From: CAYJAD01 sp964370835
GTDB taxonomy: Bacteria; Desulfobacterota; Desulfovibrionia; Desulfovibrionales; Desulfovibrionaceae
Assembly: GCA_964370835.1 (NCBI GenBank)
Contig: CAYJLO010000038.1
Location: 1 to 27,463, forward strand
Direction of reading: 5' to 3'
Length of the DNA: 27,463 bases
The notes under the pieces are model-generated. The model was not told the origin of the DNA. It saw only the letters and a list, made by a program, of their open reading frames with translations, and searched no databases. Below are positions 6,757 through 15,685 of the stretch, piece by piece. Position numbers and translations under genes: made by a program. Within the stretch, counting starts at the first letter, position 1, and each line of letters starts with the position of its first letter.

Positions 6757-7146
6757 GTGAAAGAAAAAATACTGTTTATTGAAGCTGAGAGCCTTCGCAT
6801 AACTGTAGCTTTTTTGAGCATGGCAAGCGTCATGCTGTTTCAGCCTGAAATTGTCCACGCTGCAGCAAGTTTTGGCGACATTGGAGAAACCATTGGGGAA
6901 AATGCCAAGGGCATGGCTCTGGCGGCCTTAATGCTTGGCTTTTTTGCAGGAGTAGTTTTTGGCATATTCGGCGTGTCTGACTTTGTTAAGGCCAGTAGGC
7001 AAGGCAGTCAAGATTCCTATTACTCTGCTACTTGGAAAATCATTGTGGCCGTATGCTTATTAGGATTTTCAGCAGTTATCGGCTCCGGTTCCATGACTAT
7101 CTTTGAAACCGACCAAACCACCGGCTTCGATGAGCTTGGGCTGTAA
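6757..7146 (+). CDS. dotP: Inner-membrane protein DotP/IcmD family (IncI TraR)
   Basis: The 129-residue product starts at GTG 6757 behind AGGAG (6746-6750). It has an N-terminal hydrophobic segment ending in HAAA, likely a signal peptide or first membrane segment. Two further membrane segments follow (about residues 46-70 and 86-108) around the short KASRQGSQDSYYSATWK loop. Size, layout and the GFFAGVVFGIFGVSDF region fit IcmD/DotP (TraR), and it stands next to dotE as in IncI plasmids. Confidence 0.75.
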   Translation: MKEKILFIEAESLRITVAFLSMASVMLFQPEIVHAAASFGDIGETIGENAKGMALAALMLGFFAGVVFGIFGVSDFVKASRQGSQDSYYSATWKIIVAVCLLGFSAVIGSGSMTIFETDQTTGFDELGL

Positions 7147-7162
7147 TTAAGGGGCATCGTTC

Positions 7163-7861
7163 ATGAATATCTGTAGCCAAAAAGAAGCAGAAGCCATGCC
7201 GCAACATGACGAAAAACTTTCACAAGAAAGTGCTTTGACCATGAATGAAACGCAATTGGTTTTAGGCGGTGTGCATTGGTATAAGCACGGCTTTAACCGC
7301 GTTTTGAAGCTTCTTTTTCTCTCCTTAGGGGCAAATATTATCTGCGCCGGTACGGTTGTTTTCCTCCTTTGCAATCCGCCAAAGCCCACTTATTTTGCCA
7401 CGTCGGGAGACACTATTCTTGAACTTATCCCCTTATCCAAGCCCGTTCTCACCCACAATAAGCTCCTTGACTGGACATCAGGCATTATCATTGAAGCGGT
7501 TTCGCTAGATTTTGTAAAATGGCGAAAACAGCTCTCTGACCTTAGAGAATACTTTAGTGCCAATGCCTACGCATCGTATTTAGATTCATTAGAAACATCG
7601 GGGGCTCTTGCCATGGTGAAGGAGAAAAGGCTTTCCGTTTCTGCCACCAAGACCGGCGCTCCTGTCATTGTGGCATCAGGTATCATAGACGGAAAAGCTA
7701 CATGGCGCATAGAGTTCCCACTCATTGTGTCCTACGAGTCCAGTCAAGGAGTTGAAAGCACACAGAAACTCCTCGCTACGGTACTTATTGCTCGCGCATC
7801 CACCGCCACCACAAAGCACGGCGTTCTTATTGAACAAATCGTACTCAAGAGGAATGGATAA
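7163..7861 (+). CDS. dotI: Type IVB inner-membrane protein DotI/IcmL (IncI TraM)
   Basis: DotI has one membrane segment and a periplasmic VirB8-like domain, and is part of the inner-membrane platform with DotJ. The 232-residue product carries the membrane segment at about residues 48-72. Family marks then follow: YFATSGDTILELIPLSKP, a WTSGIIIEAVSLDFVKWRKQL stretch and LREYFSANAYASYLDSLETSG. ATG 7163 follows AAGGGG (7149-7154). In IncI plasmids traM precedes traN (dotH); here the gene has moved behind dotP. No DotJ copy is seen. Confidence 0.88.
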   Translation: MNICSQKEAEAMPQHDEKLSQESALTMNETQLVLGGVHWYKHGFNRVLKLLFLSLGANIICAGTVVFLLCNPPKPTYFATSGDTILELIPLSKPVLTHNKLLDWTSGIIIEAVSLDFVKWRKQLSDLREYFSANAYASYLDSLETSGALAMVKEKRLSVSATKTGAPVIVASGIIDGKATWRIEFPLIVSYESSQGVESTQKLLATVLIARASTATTKHGVLIEQIVLKRNG

Positions 7862-7862
7862 T

Positions 7863-10835
7863 ATGCTTGATATGTTAGCAAAAAGTGTTGAACGTGGCAT
7901 TCGCATCTTTTCGGAGATGTTTGCCGCCCCGGTGCACAGCTATTGCCGCCTCGAAACAGCCGAAGGCAATACCTTAGTTGCCGATGACGGCAGCCTTATT
8001 TCCCTGCTCTATCTTGAAGGCTCGTTGAAACAAGTGGGCGCCGAAGAATTTAAGCATATTGTGTCCGGCCTTACGGAAAAATTGCAGTCGTCATTTTCCA
8101 AGCGTGGCCACGTGATGCAAGTGGTCTTTGAATTTGACCCTGAAAGCTCCTCTGAGCGCATTGACGAGTTGCTCAATCCCTCAGTGCTGACGGCAAAAAA
8201 TCTTGACCTCGACATAGCGGAATTACAAAGCAATTGGGCTGATTCCTTAAAGGATTATTGCTCCACTGAAAAATGCTGGCTGGTACTTTGGACAAGGCCG
8301 CATGTTCTTCCGCCAAGCATACAAAAAACAGCGCTTAAAGAAAATTTCAAAGCCCTCAGTGACATGCCAAGTCCTTGGGGCTGTCAGCAAGTGAACCGCG
8401 CTATCAAGGCTTTGCACGATGCACATAATGGTTTTGTGTCCGGTGTGCTAGACGCCTTTACCCAATTGGACTTGCTGGCATATCCGCTTTCTGCCCATGA
8501 GGCTTTGCAAAACATACGCGCAAGCATTGACCCTGAATTTACCAGTAGAAATTGGCGTCCCCTCATAGCAGGAGACCCTTTACCTTTGCGCTTTCCCGAA
8601 AGCGACGCGAAAGCAAAAGAAGCTTTACAAAATGTCATCTATCCCGACTTCAAAACACAGCTTTGGCCTCGTGAGGGGCATATTACCTCGCGCAATACCA
8701 TAAAGATTGGTGACAGGTTGTACGCGCCTTTGGTCATGACGCTTATGCCGCAAACGCCAAAGCCTTTTCAAGAGCTCTTTAGGATACTGGCGCGTAAGCA
8801 CAATCGCATTCCGTACCGCATATCCTTCCTCATAGAAGACGGCGGCCTTGATATGGGCATTAAACCCTTTTTATCCTCAGTGCTTTCTTTTGCCAGTAGG
8901 GACAATAAGCGTTTTAACACTGCCATACGTAAGCTCAGAGAAATGAACCTTTCCGGCACATGTTGCGTCAAATTCCGTATTTGTTTGTGTACTTGGGCGG
9001 TCATTGAAGACTCAGAAGAAAAAGCCTTCCAGTTGGTAAAACAGCGCATGGCTGAGCTTTCCAAAACCGTGCAAGGCTGGGGAACTGCCGATGTGACCGA
9101 AGCCGTGGGCGACCCCTTGCTGGGGGTAACGGCCACAATTCCTGCCATGATGCCCACAAGTCCTGCGCCCATCACGGCTGCGCCCCTGCAAGAAGCTTTG
9201 GGAATGCTTCCCTTGCGTCCTGCATCGCCGTGGAAAGACGGAAACTTACTATTGCGCACTCAAGATGGAAAAATCATTCCCTTTGCGCCCAACTCTTGCG
9301 AGCAAGCTGCATGGATTGACCTTGGCGTGGCGCCCATGGGCGGCGGTAAATCTGTGTTCTTGAATGCCATGAACTTTGCCTTTGCAACGCAAGCCGGCCT
9401 TGAAAAATTAGGGCGTATTGTCATCATAGATATAGGCCCTTCCAGCTCAGGCGTCATTACTTTACTCAGGGAAAATCTCCCTGAACACAAAAAGTATTTA
9501 GCTACCTATCATCGTCTGCGTATGACGCCTGAATACAGTATCAATCCCTTTGATACACCGCTGGGCTGTCGTACTCCTTTGCCTTCGCACAAATCTTTTT
9601 TGGTGAACTTTTTAAGTCTGCTTGCTACGCCGCTCAATGCCAATGCTCCGGAAAAAGGCACTGCGGAGCTTTTAGGCCGCGCCATAGACCTTGCCTATGA
9701 CATACACGCGCCCAAGCACAAGCCTAAGCTTTATGAAAAATATGTGTATCCGCACATTGATGCCATCATGGAAAATGAGAATTTTGACCTTGGTGCAAAG
9801 CCCACATGGTGGCATGTGGTGGATACGCTTTTTAAGCATGGCTACATACATGAAGCCATCCAAGCGCAACGCCGTGCCGTGCCTTTGCTTGGGGATATCA
9901 CCACGCAAATAAAATCCAATACAGGCATTGCCAATACCTATGGCTCAAAGGTTGTCAATAATGTTTGGCAAGCCATTATTGACGCGGGAAATTCTTACAA
10001 AATTTTAAGCGAGCCCACACAATTTGACCTTGGTGATGCGCATGTCATCAGTCTTAACCTTGAAGAAATTGCTCCGCGCGGCGGCGTAGTGGCAGACAGA
10101 ACATGCGCCACCTCTTATATGCTTGCCATGCATTTGGCAAAATCCTTGTTTAGTGACACGCAAGAAGACGTTTTCCTCATGCCTGAGCTTTATCACACCT
10201 ATCATATAGCGCGTGCGGAAGCCTTAAGAGAAGCTCCCAAGCGCATTTGCTATGATGAAGCGCACCGCGTCACCAATAATCCTTCCGTTGCCAATCAGCT
10301 TCAGGCAGACATGGCCACTATGGCTCGTGAGTCCAGAAAGTGGAACCTTTCCCTTGGTCTATACACACAATCCATAGACGATATACCCGATATTATTTGT
10401 GAACTTGCCACCACCGTCACCATTTTGGGCGCAGGCACACAGCAAGGCATAGCGTCTTTACAAAAACGCTTTGGCCTTAATGAAGCTTGTACCCATGCTC
10501 TGTCGCATTTGGGCAAACCTAGTCGCGCCGGTGCAAACTTTGTGGGGCTTTTCCGTACAGGGGCAGGACTTTCACAGCTTGTGCTCACCATGACCATTGG
10601 TGCGCAATCCCTATGGGCATTTTCCTCCACCTCAGAAGACATGGCCATTCGCAACAATTTGTATCAGCGCATGACGCCATCGGAAACTTTGCGAAAATTG
10701 GCGCTCAAATTCCCCAGTGGTTCTGCCAAGTCAGAGGTAGAACGCCGCCGCCGCTTAATCACAGAACACAGTTCTTCAGATGAGAGAATAACTAATGTAA
10801 TCCGTGAAATAGCGGATGAAGTGTACGCCGCTTAA
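7863..10835 (+). CDS. dotO: Type IVB secretion ATPase DotO/IcmB (IncI TraU, VirB4-like)
   Basis: DotO is the VirB4-type motor ATPase at the cytoplasmic base of the machine. From ATG 7863 it is 990 residues, close to Legionella IcmB. The Walker A loop GGGKS lies in APMGGGKSVFLNAM (about residues 487-500) and Walker B in ICYDEAHR (about 794-801). The N-terminal half is the family domain, with the conserved phrase DDGSLISLLYLEG. A much longer frame opens at 7725 inside dotI, but AAGAGGA (7847-7853) sits at the right distance from ATG 7863. ATG 7854 is also possible, adding three residues and overlapping the dotI stop. The gene is intact. Confidence 0.92.
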   Translation: MLDMLAKSVERGIRIFSEMFAAPVHSYCRLETAEGNTLVADDGSLISLLYLEGSLKQVGAEEFKHIVSGLTEKLQSSFSKRGHVMQVVFEFDPESSSERIDELLNPSVLTAKNLDLDIAELQSNWADSLKDYCSTEKCWLVLWTRPHVLPPSIQKTALKENFKALSDMPSPWGCQQVNRAIKALHDAHNGFVSGVLDAFTQLDLLAYPLSAHEALQNIRASIDPEFTSRNWRPLIAGDPLPLRFPESDAKAKEALQNVIYPDFKTQLWPREGHITSRNTIKIGDRLYAPLVMTLMPQTPKPFQELFRILARKHNRIPYRISFLIEDGGLDMGIKPFLSSVLSFASRDNKRFNTAIRKLREMNLSGTCCVKFRICLCTWAVIEDSEEKAFQLVKQRMAELSKTVQGWGTADVTEAVGDPLLGVTATIPAMMPTSPAPITAAPLQEALGMLPLRPASPWKDGNLLLRTQDGKIIPFAPNSCEQAAWIDLGVAPMGGGKSVFLNAMNFAFATQAGLEKLGRIVIIDIGPSSSGVITLLRENLPEHKKYLATYHRLRMTPEYSINPFDTPLGCRTPLPSHKSFLVNFLSLLATPLNANAPEKGTAELLGRAIDLAYDIHAPKHKPKLYEKYVYPHIDAIMENENFDLGAKPTWWHVVDTLFKHGYIHEAIQAQRRAVPLLGDITTQIKSNTGIANTYGSKVVNNVWQAIIDAGNSYKILSEPTQFDLGDAHVISLNLEEIAPRGGVVADRTCATSYMLAMHLAKSLFSDTQEDVFLMPELYHTYHIARAEALREAPKRICYDEAHRVTNNPSVANQLQADMATMARESRKWNLSLGLYTQSIDDIPDIICELATTVTILGAGTQQGIASLQKRFGLNEACTHALSHLGKPSRAGANFVGLFRTGAGLSQLVLTMTIGAQSLWAFSSTSEDMAIRNNLYQRMTPSETLRKLALKFPSGSAKSEVERRRRLITEHSSSDERITNVIREIADEVYAA

Positions 10836-10844
10836 AGGAAATTT

Positions 10845-11942
10845 ATGAAATATTTATTTGTAGTACTTATGCTTACCATACCCACCAATGTCTTTGCTTA
10901 CGGCTGTGACTGCGGCTCAGTGCAAGCCATTGTGACAACGGCAAAAATAGAAACCATACAGACCGTGAATTTGCACACCTCTCAGGAGGCAGAAGCCATA
11001 CGTTCTGAAATCCTACGTGCGGCGCAAAACATCATTGGCACCATTAAGACGGAATCTGCCACCATTGTTCGCGCCATTATGGCTTTAAAAGAAAGCAATG
11101 TTGCCGCCATCAAAGGCCAAGGCGTTGCCGCTGAAACCATGAAAGCACAAGATTTGTACGGCAAAGGCGCACAGCCAAACGGTCTTTGCGGTGCCAGTGC
11201 CTTGGGCGCAGGGGTGCAACTCAGCACACAAGCGCAAAAAGAAGTGCAAAAAGCCTTGCGTGAAAAGCAAGGAGATTATGCCAATAATAAGGATGCCATA
11301 CCCCTTGATTATTTACGCCGCATTCTGGAAGAAAATCACCTGAAACGCGGCGAAACAGTGGAGGCATTCTTCCCCATAAACACCACACTCACCGCCGAAG
11401 ATGTGTCCAAAGCCCATGAAGCGGTAAAAACGCTCACCACGCCTAATCCTTTGCCTGTCATCACAGAAGGGCAAAAGAATACTCCTGCAGGGCAAACCTA
11501 TGAAGCCTCACGCAAGGTGCACGATGCACGTCTTGCCTTGGCGGCTGAAGTCTTAAATGAGCACATAGCTTTTCACGCTCCCACGCTTCCCGATGACGTG
11601 ACCACATGGGCAACAAATCAATGGAACGAAGCAGGAGGCAGTGGCACACCTCCCGGCCTTGTGGACGGTAAGCTCTCAGAGGCAGGACTCTATTCTTTGC
11701 TCTCACAAATGCGCATGGGCAATCCCAACTGGTTTACGCATATTGCCTCTTCCACCGAAGCCGGTCTTTTGCGTGAGCTTGCGCTTATGCAGGCCATGCA
11801 AGTGGAGCAAAACCGAAGAAACAATGCCTTGCTCAGTCACATGGCTGTCATTGCTTCTCTTTCCTTTCTCACGGATATGGAAGGCACAAAAGCTTCTGAA
11901 TTAAAAGATTTATACACCAGAATGCTCGGCACTCAGCAATAA
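10845..11942 (+). CDS. Secreted conjugation protein, TraW-like
   Basis: The 365-residue product has a clear signal peptide (cleavage near residue 18, VFA-YG) followed at once by a CDC motif. The long, Ala/Glu-rich helical region after it (about 25-90) recalls periplasmic pilus-tip or VirB5-like proteins. The gene lies between dotO and dotA, the place held by traW between traU and traY in IncI plasmids. That position and the secreted helical nature are the reasons for the TraW-like label; I do not recognise a decisive sequence motif. A third Cys (in GLCGAS, about residue 111) could pair with the N-terminal ones. The ribosome site AAAGGA precedes ATG 10845, nine bases after dotO. Confidence 0.6.
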   Translation: MKYLFVVLMLTIPTNVFAYGCDCGSVQAIVTTAKIETIQTVNLHTSQEAEAIRSEILRAAQNIIGTIKTESATIVRAIMALKESNVAAIKGQGVAAETMKAQDLYGKGAQPNGLCGASALGAGVQLSTQAQKEVQKALREKQGDYANNKDAIPLDYLRRILEENHLKRGETVEAFFPINTTLTAEDVSKAHEAVKTLTTPNPLPVITEGQKNTPAGQTYEASRKVHDARLALAAEVLNEHIAFHAPTLPDDVTTWATNQWNEAGGSGTPPGLVDGKLSEAGLYSLLSQMRMGNPNWFTHIASSTEAGLLRELALMQAMQVEQNRRNNALLSHMAVIASLSFLTDMEGTKASELKDLYTRMLGTQQ

Positions 11943-11970
11943 TATAAATATATATTTATATAAAAATATA
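11942..11970. repeat. AT-only 20-bp palindrome with A-rich tail, copy 1
   Basis: ATATAAATATATATTTATAT (11942-11961) is a perfect 20-bp palindrome followed by AAAAATATA. It fills the gap between the TraW-like gene and dotA. The first 28 bases are identical to the copy at 19276-19303. It may be a promoter, operator or partition-type site. Confidence 0.75.
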
Positions 11971-11992
11971 ACTATATTTCACAGGAAAATAT

Positions 11993-13984
11993 ATGGCACA
12001 AGAACTCCCTGCAACATCAGAAATCACCCTACAAAGTGACGCAAGCCGTCAGCTTATTGATTTGCTCATTGGGCAAGGCTGGGACACTCTAGGCCAGAAT
12101 TTAGGCGGCTCATCTTCTGCCGAGCTCATGCTACAAATTTTCTCCGCCTTCAACCTTGTGGCTCTCGCGGTGATTTCGGCCTTGTTCATTTGGGTCATGG
12201 CTATTTCCGTAGCAGGCACAGCCCATGAAGGTGTCCCCTTGGGCAAAAAGTATAATTCCTTGTGGATGCCGCTGCGCTTTGTGGGAGCCATGGGAGCCCT
12301 TGCGCCCATCTTCAAAGGTTTGTCCTTGTTTCAAATTGCCATATTGGCTTGCATCGGCTTTTCCATAAATCTTGGCAATTATGTCTGGAACCTTGGTTCG
12401 GACTTTTTTGTGGAGCATGGCGGACAGCTCACCGTACAAGCCCCCGACCAGAATGTTGCCCATTATTCCACCATCACCAATGGCACTTTGCGCTCTCTCG
12501 TCTTCCAATATTATATGAATGAGCGGCGCGGCCTTGGCATAAGCCCCGGTGGTCAGTGGAACTATGACAGCAATACTTTTAGTAGCGGCGGTGAATACAC
12601 TTTCGCCTTTAATGGCAATGCAGGAAGCATCACTGTGGTATGCGCCGAAGAAAGTGACGCCCTTTGCCGTGGCAAAGTGAACGCCGTAAGCTCCGCCATT
12701 TCTTCCCTTTCAAGCGTAGCACAAGAGCTTGCCGACCCAAACATTGCCAGCACAGATATTGACGGTAAAGCTTTATATAATGCCGCCAATGCCGTGAATA
12801 CCACCATTGTGAGCTCATTACAAAATTATGCAAAAAAAGACCAATTAGGCGCAAAGCTCAAAGATTTTCAAGAAGTGTCAGACCAATATGGTTGGTTCGT
12901 AGCCGGGGCTTCGTATTGGTCAATTTCGTGGATAAATCAAGAAGTGCGCGAAGCCATGTATTCCAATATAAGCTATGCGCCTTATGAGTTTACCACCTCA
13001 GAAATGCTCGCCATGACCTTTGGTCTGCATGATTATGACGCCATCAAAGAGCGCGTGGCCAATTATATCAAAACGGCCTATTCCATGCGGCGCGGCATTT
13101 CAGACACAGGGGCAAGCCCTGCGGTAACGGGGGAAACAGGCGGCTTTAGCGAGGTTATGAACTGGCTACGCGCTACGCTTAATTCCCTTGTGACCAGCAA
13201 TATTTTGCCCATCGCTGTGGAAAAAATGTCCACCTCAGACCCCATCATGGCCATAGCCAATGTGGGGGATTATTTCATCAGCACAGCCTTTGCCTTAGCT
13301 GCGGCTCTGGGCGCCCTTGATGTGGCGGCTGCCCTCGGTAAAGCCATTCCTCTGGTGGGAGACTCCTTCACCTCACTGGACAAATACATCTCCTTCGCGC
13401 TCTTTTCCATCTTTTTGCCCTTACTGCTTTATGGGCTTGCTCTTGCCTATTATCTTCCTGCCATTCCCTTCATTCGCTGGATTTCTGCCCTTGCAAGCTG
13501 GGTATTATTGGTGGTGGAAGCCTTGGTGGCGGCGCCCTTATGGCTGTGCGCCCATGCCTTGCCTGAAGGTGACGGCGCCGCCGGTCAGCATGGCAAAAGA
13601 GGCTATTTTCTGCTTCTCTCCATTATCATCCGTCCGCCGCTCATGGTGACGGGCTTTTTTGCCGCCGTCATGCTCATGCAAGGGCTGGGCTTGCTCATCG
13701 GCGCAGGCTTTGAACGCTTTATCACAGGCACTGCTCAAACCAAAATCTTTGGCATTACCGGCACCATTTCCATGCTGGTCATCCTTGCCACCGTGGTCAT
13801 TATGACTGCCAATAAAGTCTTTTCCCTCATCCACTTTTTGCCTGAGCGCGTGACCTCTTGGATTGGACAGCAAACTCATGCCTTTGGCGAAAAAGAAGAC
13901 CAGTCCGGCGTGAAAAATGTCTTTGTGGGTTCCACCAATGTGGTGAGTTCAGGAGCGCATGGCGTCAAAGATATACGCAAATAA
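11993..13984 (+). CDS. dotA: Type IVB inner-membrane protein DotA (IncI TraY)
   Basis: DotA is a large polytopic inner-membrane protein needed for type IVB transfer; in IncI plasmids TraY is also the target of entry exclusion. The 663-residue product has hydrophobic segments at about residues 50-72, 98-125 and several between 420 and 610, separated by a large periplasmic domain (about 130-400). The stretch TAHEGVPLGKKYNSLWMPLRFVGAMGALAPI is the family hallmark. It is shorter than TraY of R64 (about 745) and much shorter than Legionella DotA. It begins a new segment after the AT-rich palindrome, with AGGA upstream of ATG 11993. Confidence 0.88.
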   Translation: MAQELPATSEITLQSDASRQLIDLLIGQGWDTLGQNLGGSSSAELMLQIFSAFNLVALAVISALFIWVMAISVAGTAHEGVPLGKKYNSLWMPLRFVGAMGALAPIFKGLSLFQIAILACIGFSINLGNYVWNLGSDFFVEHGGQLTVQAPDQNVAHYSTITNGTLRSLVFQYYMNERRGLGISPGGQWNYDSNTFSSGGEYTFAFNGNAGSITVVCAEESDALCRGKVNAVSSAISSLSSVAQELADPNIASTDIDGKALYNAANAVNTTIVSSLQNYAKKDQLGAKLKDFQEVSDQYGWFVAGASYWSISWINQEVREAMYSNISYAPYEFTTSEMLAMTFGLHDYDAIKERVANYIKTAYSMRRGISDTGASPAVTGETGGFSEVMNWLRATLNSLVTSNILPIAVEKMSTSDPIMAIANVGDYFISTAFALAAALGALDVAAALGKAIPLVGDSFTSLDKYISFALFSIFLPLLLYGLALAYYLPAIPFIRWISALASWVLLVVEALVAAPLWLCAHALPEGDGAAGQHGKRGYFLLLSIIIRPPLMVTGFFAAVMLMQGLGLLIGAGFERFITGTAQTKIFGITGTISMLVILATVVIMTANKVFSLIHFLPERVTSWIGQQTHAFGEKEDQSGVKNVFVGSTNVVSSGAHGVKDIRK

Positions 13985-14002
13985 TATTTTTAGGAGTTAG
14001 AG

Positions 14003-14464
14003 ATGTTTAAGAAGTTAAAAAAGCATGTTCAAGAGCACAAAGCCGAGCTTTCACAAAGCTCAGCCCATGTGCAAAGCTTGCAAAAGCAAAGCCTTACTCG
14101 TTTGGCTTTATTCAAGCGCTATCGCGATGTGGAATATCAAGAGCATCTTGAAAAAGACTTTAAGCATGTTCTTGAAGCGTGGGGCATTCACAGTGAAGAA
14201 GAGCGCAAAAGAGCTATCAAAAGCCTTTACCTACGCATTGTTATTATAGTTTGTGTGGCGCTTTTAGCTGTTATATTAATATGTTATTCAAGCGTTAGCT
14301 ATCTACCATCGCCTCCATTACATCTGCTACTTCTAACTGCAATAGCACTTACTTTAGTATCTCTCGCAAACACGTTTGCTATTCTTTGTACATTCTGGCG
14401 CATTACTGTCTTAAAATATCAAGTCTACACACCCATACAAGTGTGGTTCTTTGGGAACCGTTAA
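14003..14464 (+). CDS. Unassigned two-span membrane protein after dotA
   Basis: Not recognised. The 153-residue product has a Lys/Gln/Glu-rich helical N-terminal half, probably cytoplasmic and partly coiled coil. Two membrane segments follow (about residues 74-98 and 104-134) and a short tail. It follows dotA by 18 bases with the ribosome site TAGGAG upstream, so it is probably co-transcribed. In IncI plasmids the gene after traY encodes an exclusion protein (ExcA), so an entry-exclusion role is a reasonable guess from position only. Its stop codon shares TTAA with the stop of the minus-strand partition gene. Confidence 0.75.
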   Translation: MFKKLKKHVQEHKAELSQSSAHVQSLQKQSLTRLALFKRYRDVEYQEHLEKDFKHVLEAWGIHSEEERKRAIKSLYLRIVIIVCVALLAVILICYSSVSYLPSPPLHLLLLTAIALTLVSLANTFAILCTFWRITVLKYQVYTPIQVWFFGNR

Positions 14465-14802
14465 GCATGATGCTTCAAATAATACCGTAAGGCTTCCTCT
14501 ATGACAGCTATTTCTTTTTTATCATGCTCAATGGCGAAGATTTTTATCTGCTTTGCCAATTGCTTATCCAATTGGAAGAACTTTCCCACGCGCTCAGCTT
14601 TACCCTCAGAGGATTTTGGGGCACGGGGCTCTTTCACGGCTTTGGCAGGTTTTGCGTTTGAAGCAAGGGGGGCTGTGTCTGTCTTTTCTGCCTTTTCTCC
14701 CTTTACTACTGGGGCACTTTCGCCAAAAACGGAGCCTAACAAATCTTCCTTGGCCTCGGTGCTCATGCTGGGCTTTCCAAGGCCGCCTTTTCTATTATTC
14801 AT
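14461..14802 (-). CDS. Ribbon-helix-helix partition partner of ParA
   Basis: The 113-residue product has a disordered Lys/Pro/Ala-rich N-terminal region (1-68) and a compact C-terminal segment (GKFFQLDKQLAKQIKIFAIEHDKK). The pattern of a short strand followed by two helices fits a ribbon-helix-helix DNA-binding domain, as in small ParB or ParG-like proteins. Its start overlaps the parA stop by eight bases, so it is the second gene of a par operon. Such partners bind AT-rich repeats near the operon and repress it; the repeats at 15592-15657 are the obvious candidate. The stop overlaps the convergent plus-strand stop. Confidence 0.7.
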   Translation of the reverse strand: MNNRKGGLGKPSMSTEAKEDLLGSVFGESAPVVKGEKAEKTDTAPLASNAKPAKAVKEPRAPKSSEGKAERVGKFFQLDKQLAKQIKIFAIEHDKKEIAVIEEALRYYLKHHA

Positions 14803-15556
14803 ATGTGTTCTCCATGCGGTTCAAAATTTCTACGGTCAGGGCTTCATAGTCCTGCGCTCCATTGGCTTTGACATCATAGGCAAAAATGCTTTTGCCATAG
14901 CTCGGTGCTTCAGCAAGGGTGACATTATCACGGATAGTTGTTGTCATGAGGTGCTCTTTGTATTCTTTGGCAAGGACATCCAAAACATCGCGGCACAAGC
15001 GCTTACGCTTATCCACAAAGGTGGGCACAATGCCAAGAATATGCAAGCCGGGATTCAGCCTTTGCTGAATACGCTTAAAGTCGTCAAACATGAGCCCGAG
15101 GCCTTCCAAGGCATAGAACTCACATTGCATGGGAATGAGCAAATAGTCCGCCGCCGTGTAGGTCATGATAGCCGACAAATCCAAGGAAGGCGGCCCGTCA
15201 ATGAGCACCGCGTCAAAACTTTTGGGCAGTGTAGCGAGGGCTTCTTTGAGCAACATTTCCTTACCGTATTCTGTGGCGAAAATATCGGGCATGGCGGCAA
15301 GGTCTCGTGTGGCAGGGGCGAGAAAAAGATTGTTCTCCACCGGCTGAACAATGTCCTTCCACTCAGCTTTTTTTCTGAGCACATCCAAAATACTGCCCTC
15401 AGCGGTGACTCCCCACGAGGTGGTGAGGCTTGCTTGCGCGTCCATATCAATGGCGAGAATGCGCTTGCCCTTCAGTGCCAAAGCGGCGGCTACATTTTGG
15501 CATGTGGTGGTTTTTCCCACTCCGCCTTTCTTGTTGGCGACAACAATGCTGACCAT
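14795..15556 (-). CDS. parA: ParA-family partition ATPase
   Basis: ParA ATPases move or position DNA by cycling on the nucleoid. The 253-residue product begins with the deviant Walker A box KKGGVGKTTT (residues 9-18). It continues with DMDAQASLTTSWG (about 38-50), the A' motif LIDGPPSLD (about 115-123) and IPMQCEFYALEGL (about 139-151). It lacks an N-terminal helix-turn-helix, so it is a short (type Ib-like or Soj-like) ParA that leaves repression to its partner. ATG 15556 follows AAAGGGG on the minus strand. It is transcribed away from dotD, with AT-rich repeats between them. Confidence 0.9.
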   Translation of the reverse strand: MVSIVVANKKGGVGKTTTCQNVAAALALKGKRILAIDMDAQASLTTSWGVTAEGSILDVLRKKAEWKDIVQPVENNLFLAPATRDLAAMPDIFATEYGKEMLLKEALATLPKSFDAVLIDGPPSLDLSAIMTYTAADYLLIPMQCEFYALEGLGLMFDDFKRIQQRLNPGLHILGIVPTFVDKRKRLCRDVLDVLAKEYKEHLMTTTIRDNVTLAEAPSYGKSIFAYDVKANGAQDYEALTVEILNRMENTYE

Positions 15557-15591
15557 TTCTTACCCCTTTCTACAAATGTATATTTTAATAA

Positions 15592-15657
15592 TTTATATAA
15601 ATATATAAAAATATATTTCATAAGTCAAACGCGAAAATATAAATATATAAAAATATA
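15592..15657. repeat. Tandem AT-rich repeats at the parA/dotD divergence
   Basis: A 20-bp exact direct repeat, TATAAATATATAAAAATATA, occurs at 15596-15615 and 15638-15657, 42 bases apart (four helical turns). TTTATATAAA (15592-15601) is palindromic. The repeat shares its first 12 bases with the palindromes at 11942 and 19276. Between a parA operon and dotD it is a good candidate for the partition site and for a shared operator. Confidence 0.7.
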
Positions 15658-15685
15658 ATTATATATCTAATCAGGAGAAAAAACC

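Noticed and set aside
7725..7862. Upstream extension of dotO
   Set aside because: It would overlap dotI by more than 130 bases; a good ribosome site precedes ATG 7863 and family likeness starts there.
15592..15657. CRISPR array or satellite at the AT repeats
   Set aside because: Only two full repeats, no unique spacers of regular length and no cas genes; a protein-binding site is more likely.
14501..15658. Long plus-strand frame of 385 codons
   Set aside because: It lies antisense to parA and its partner, which show clear family motifs; the plus frame has no ribosome site and no family likeness.
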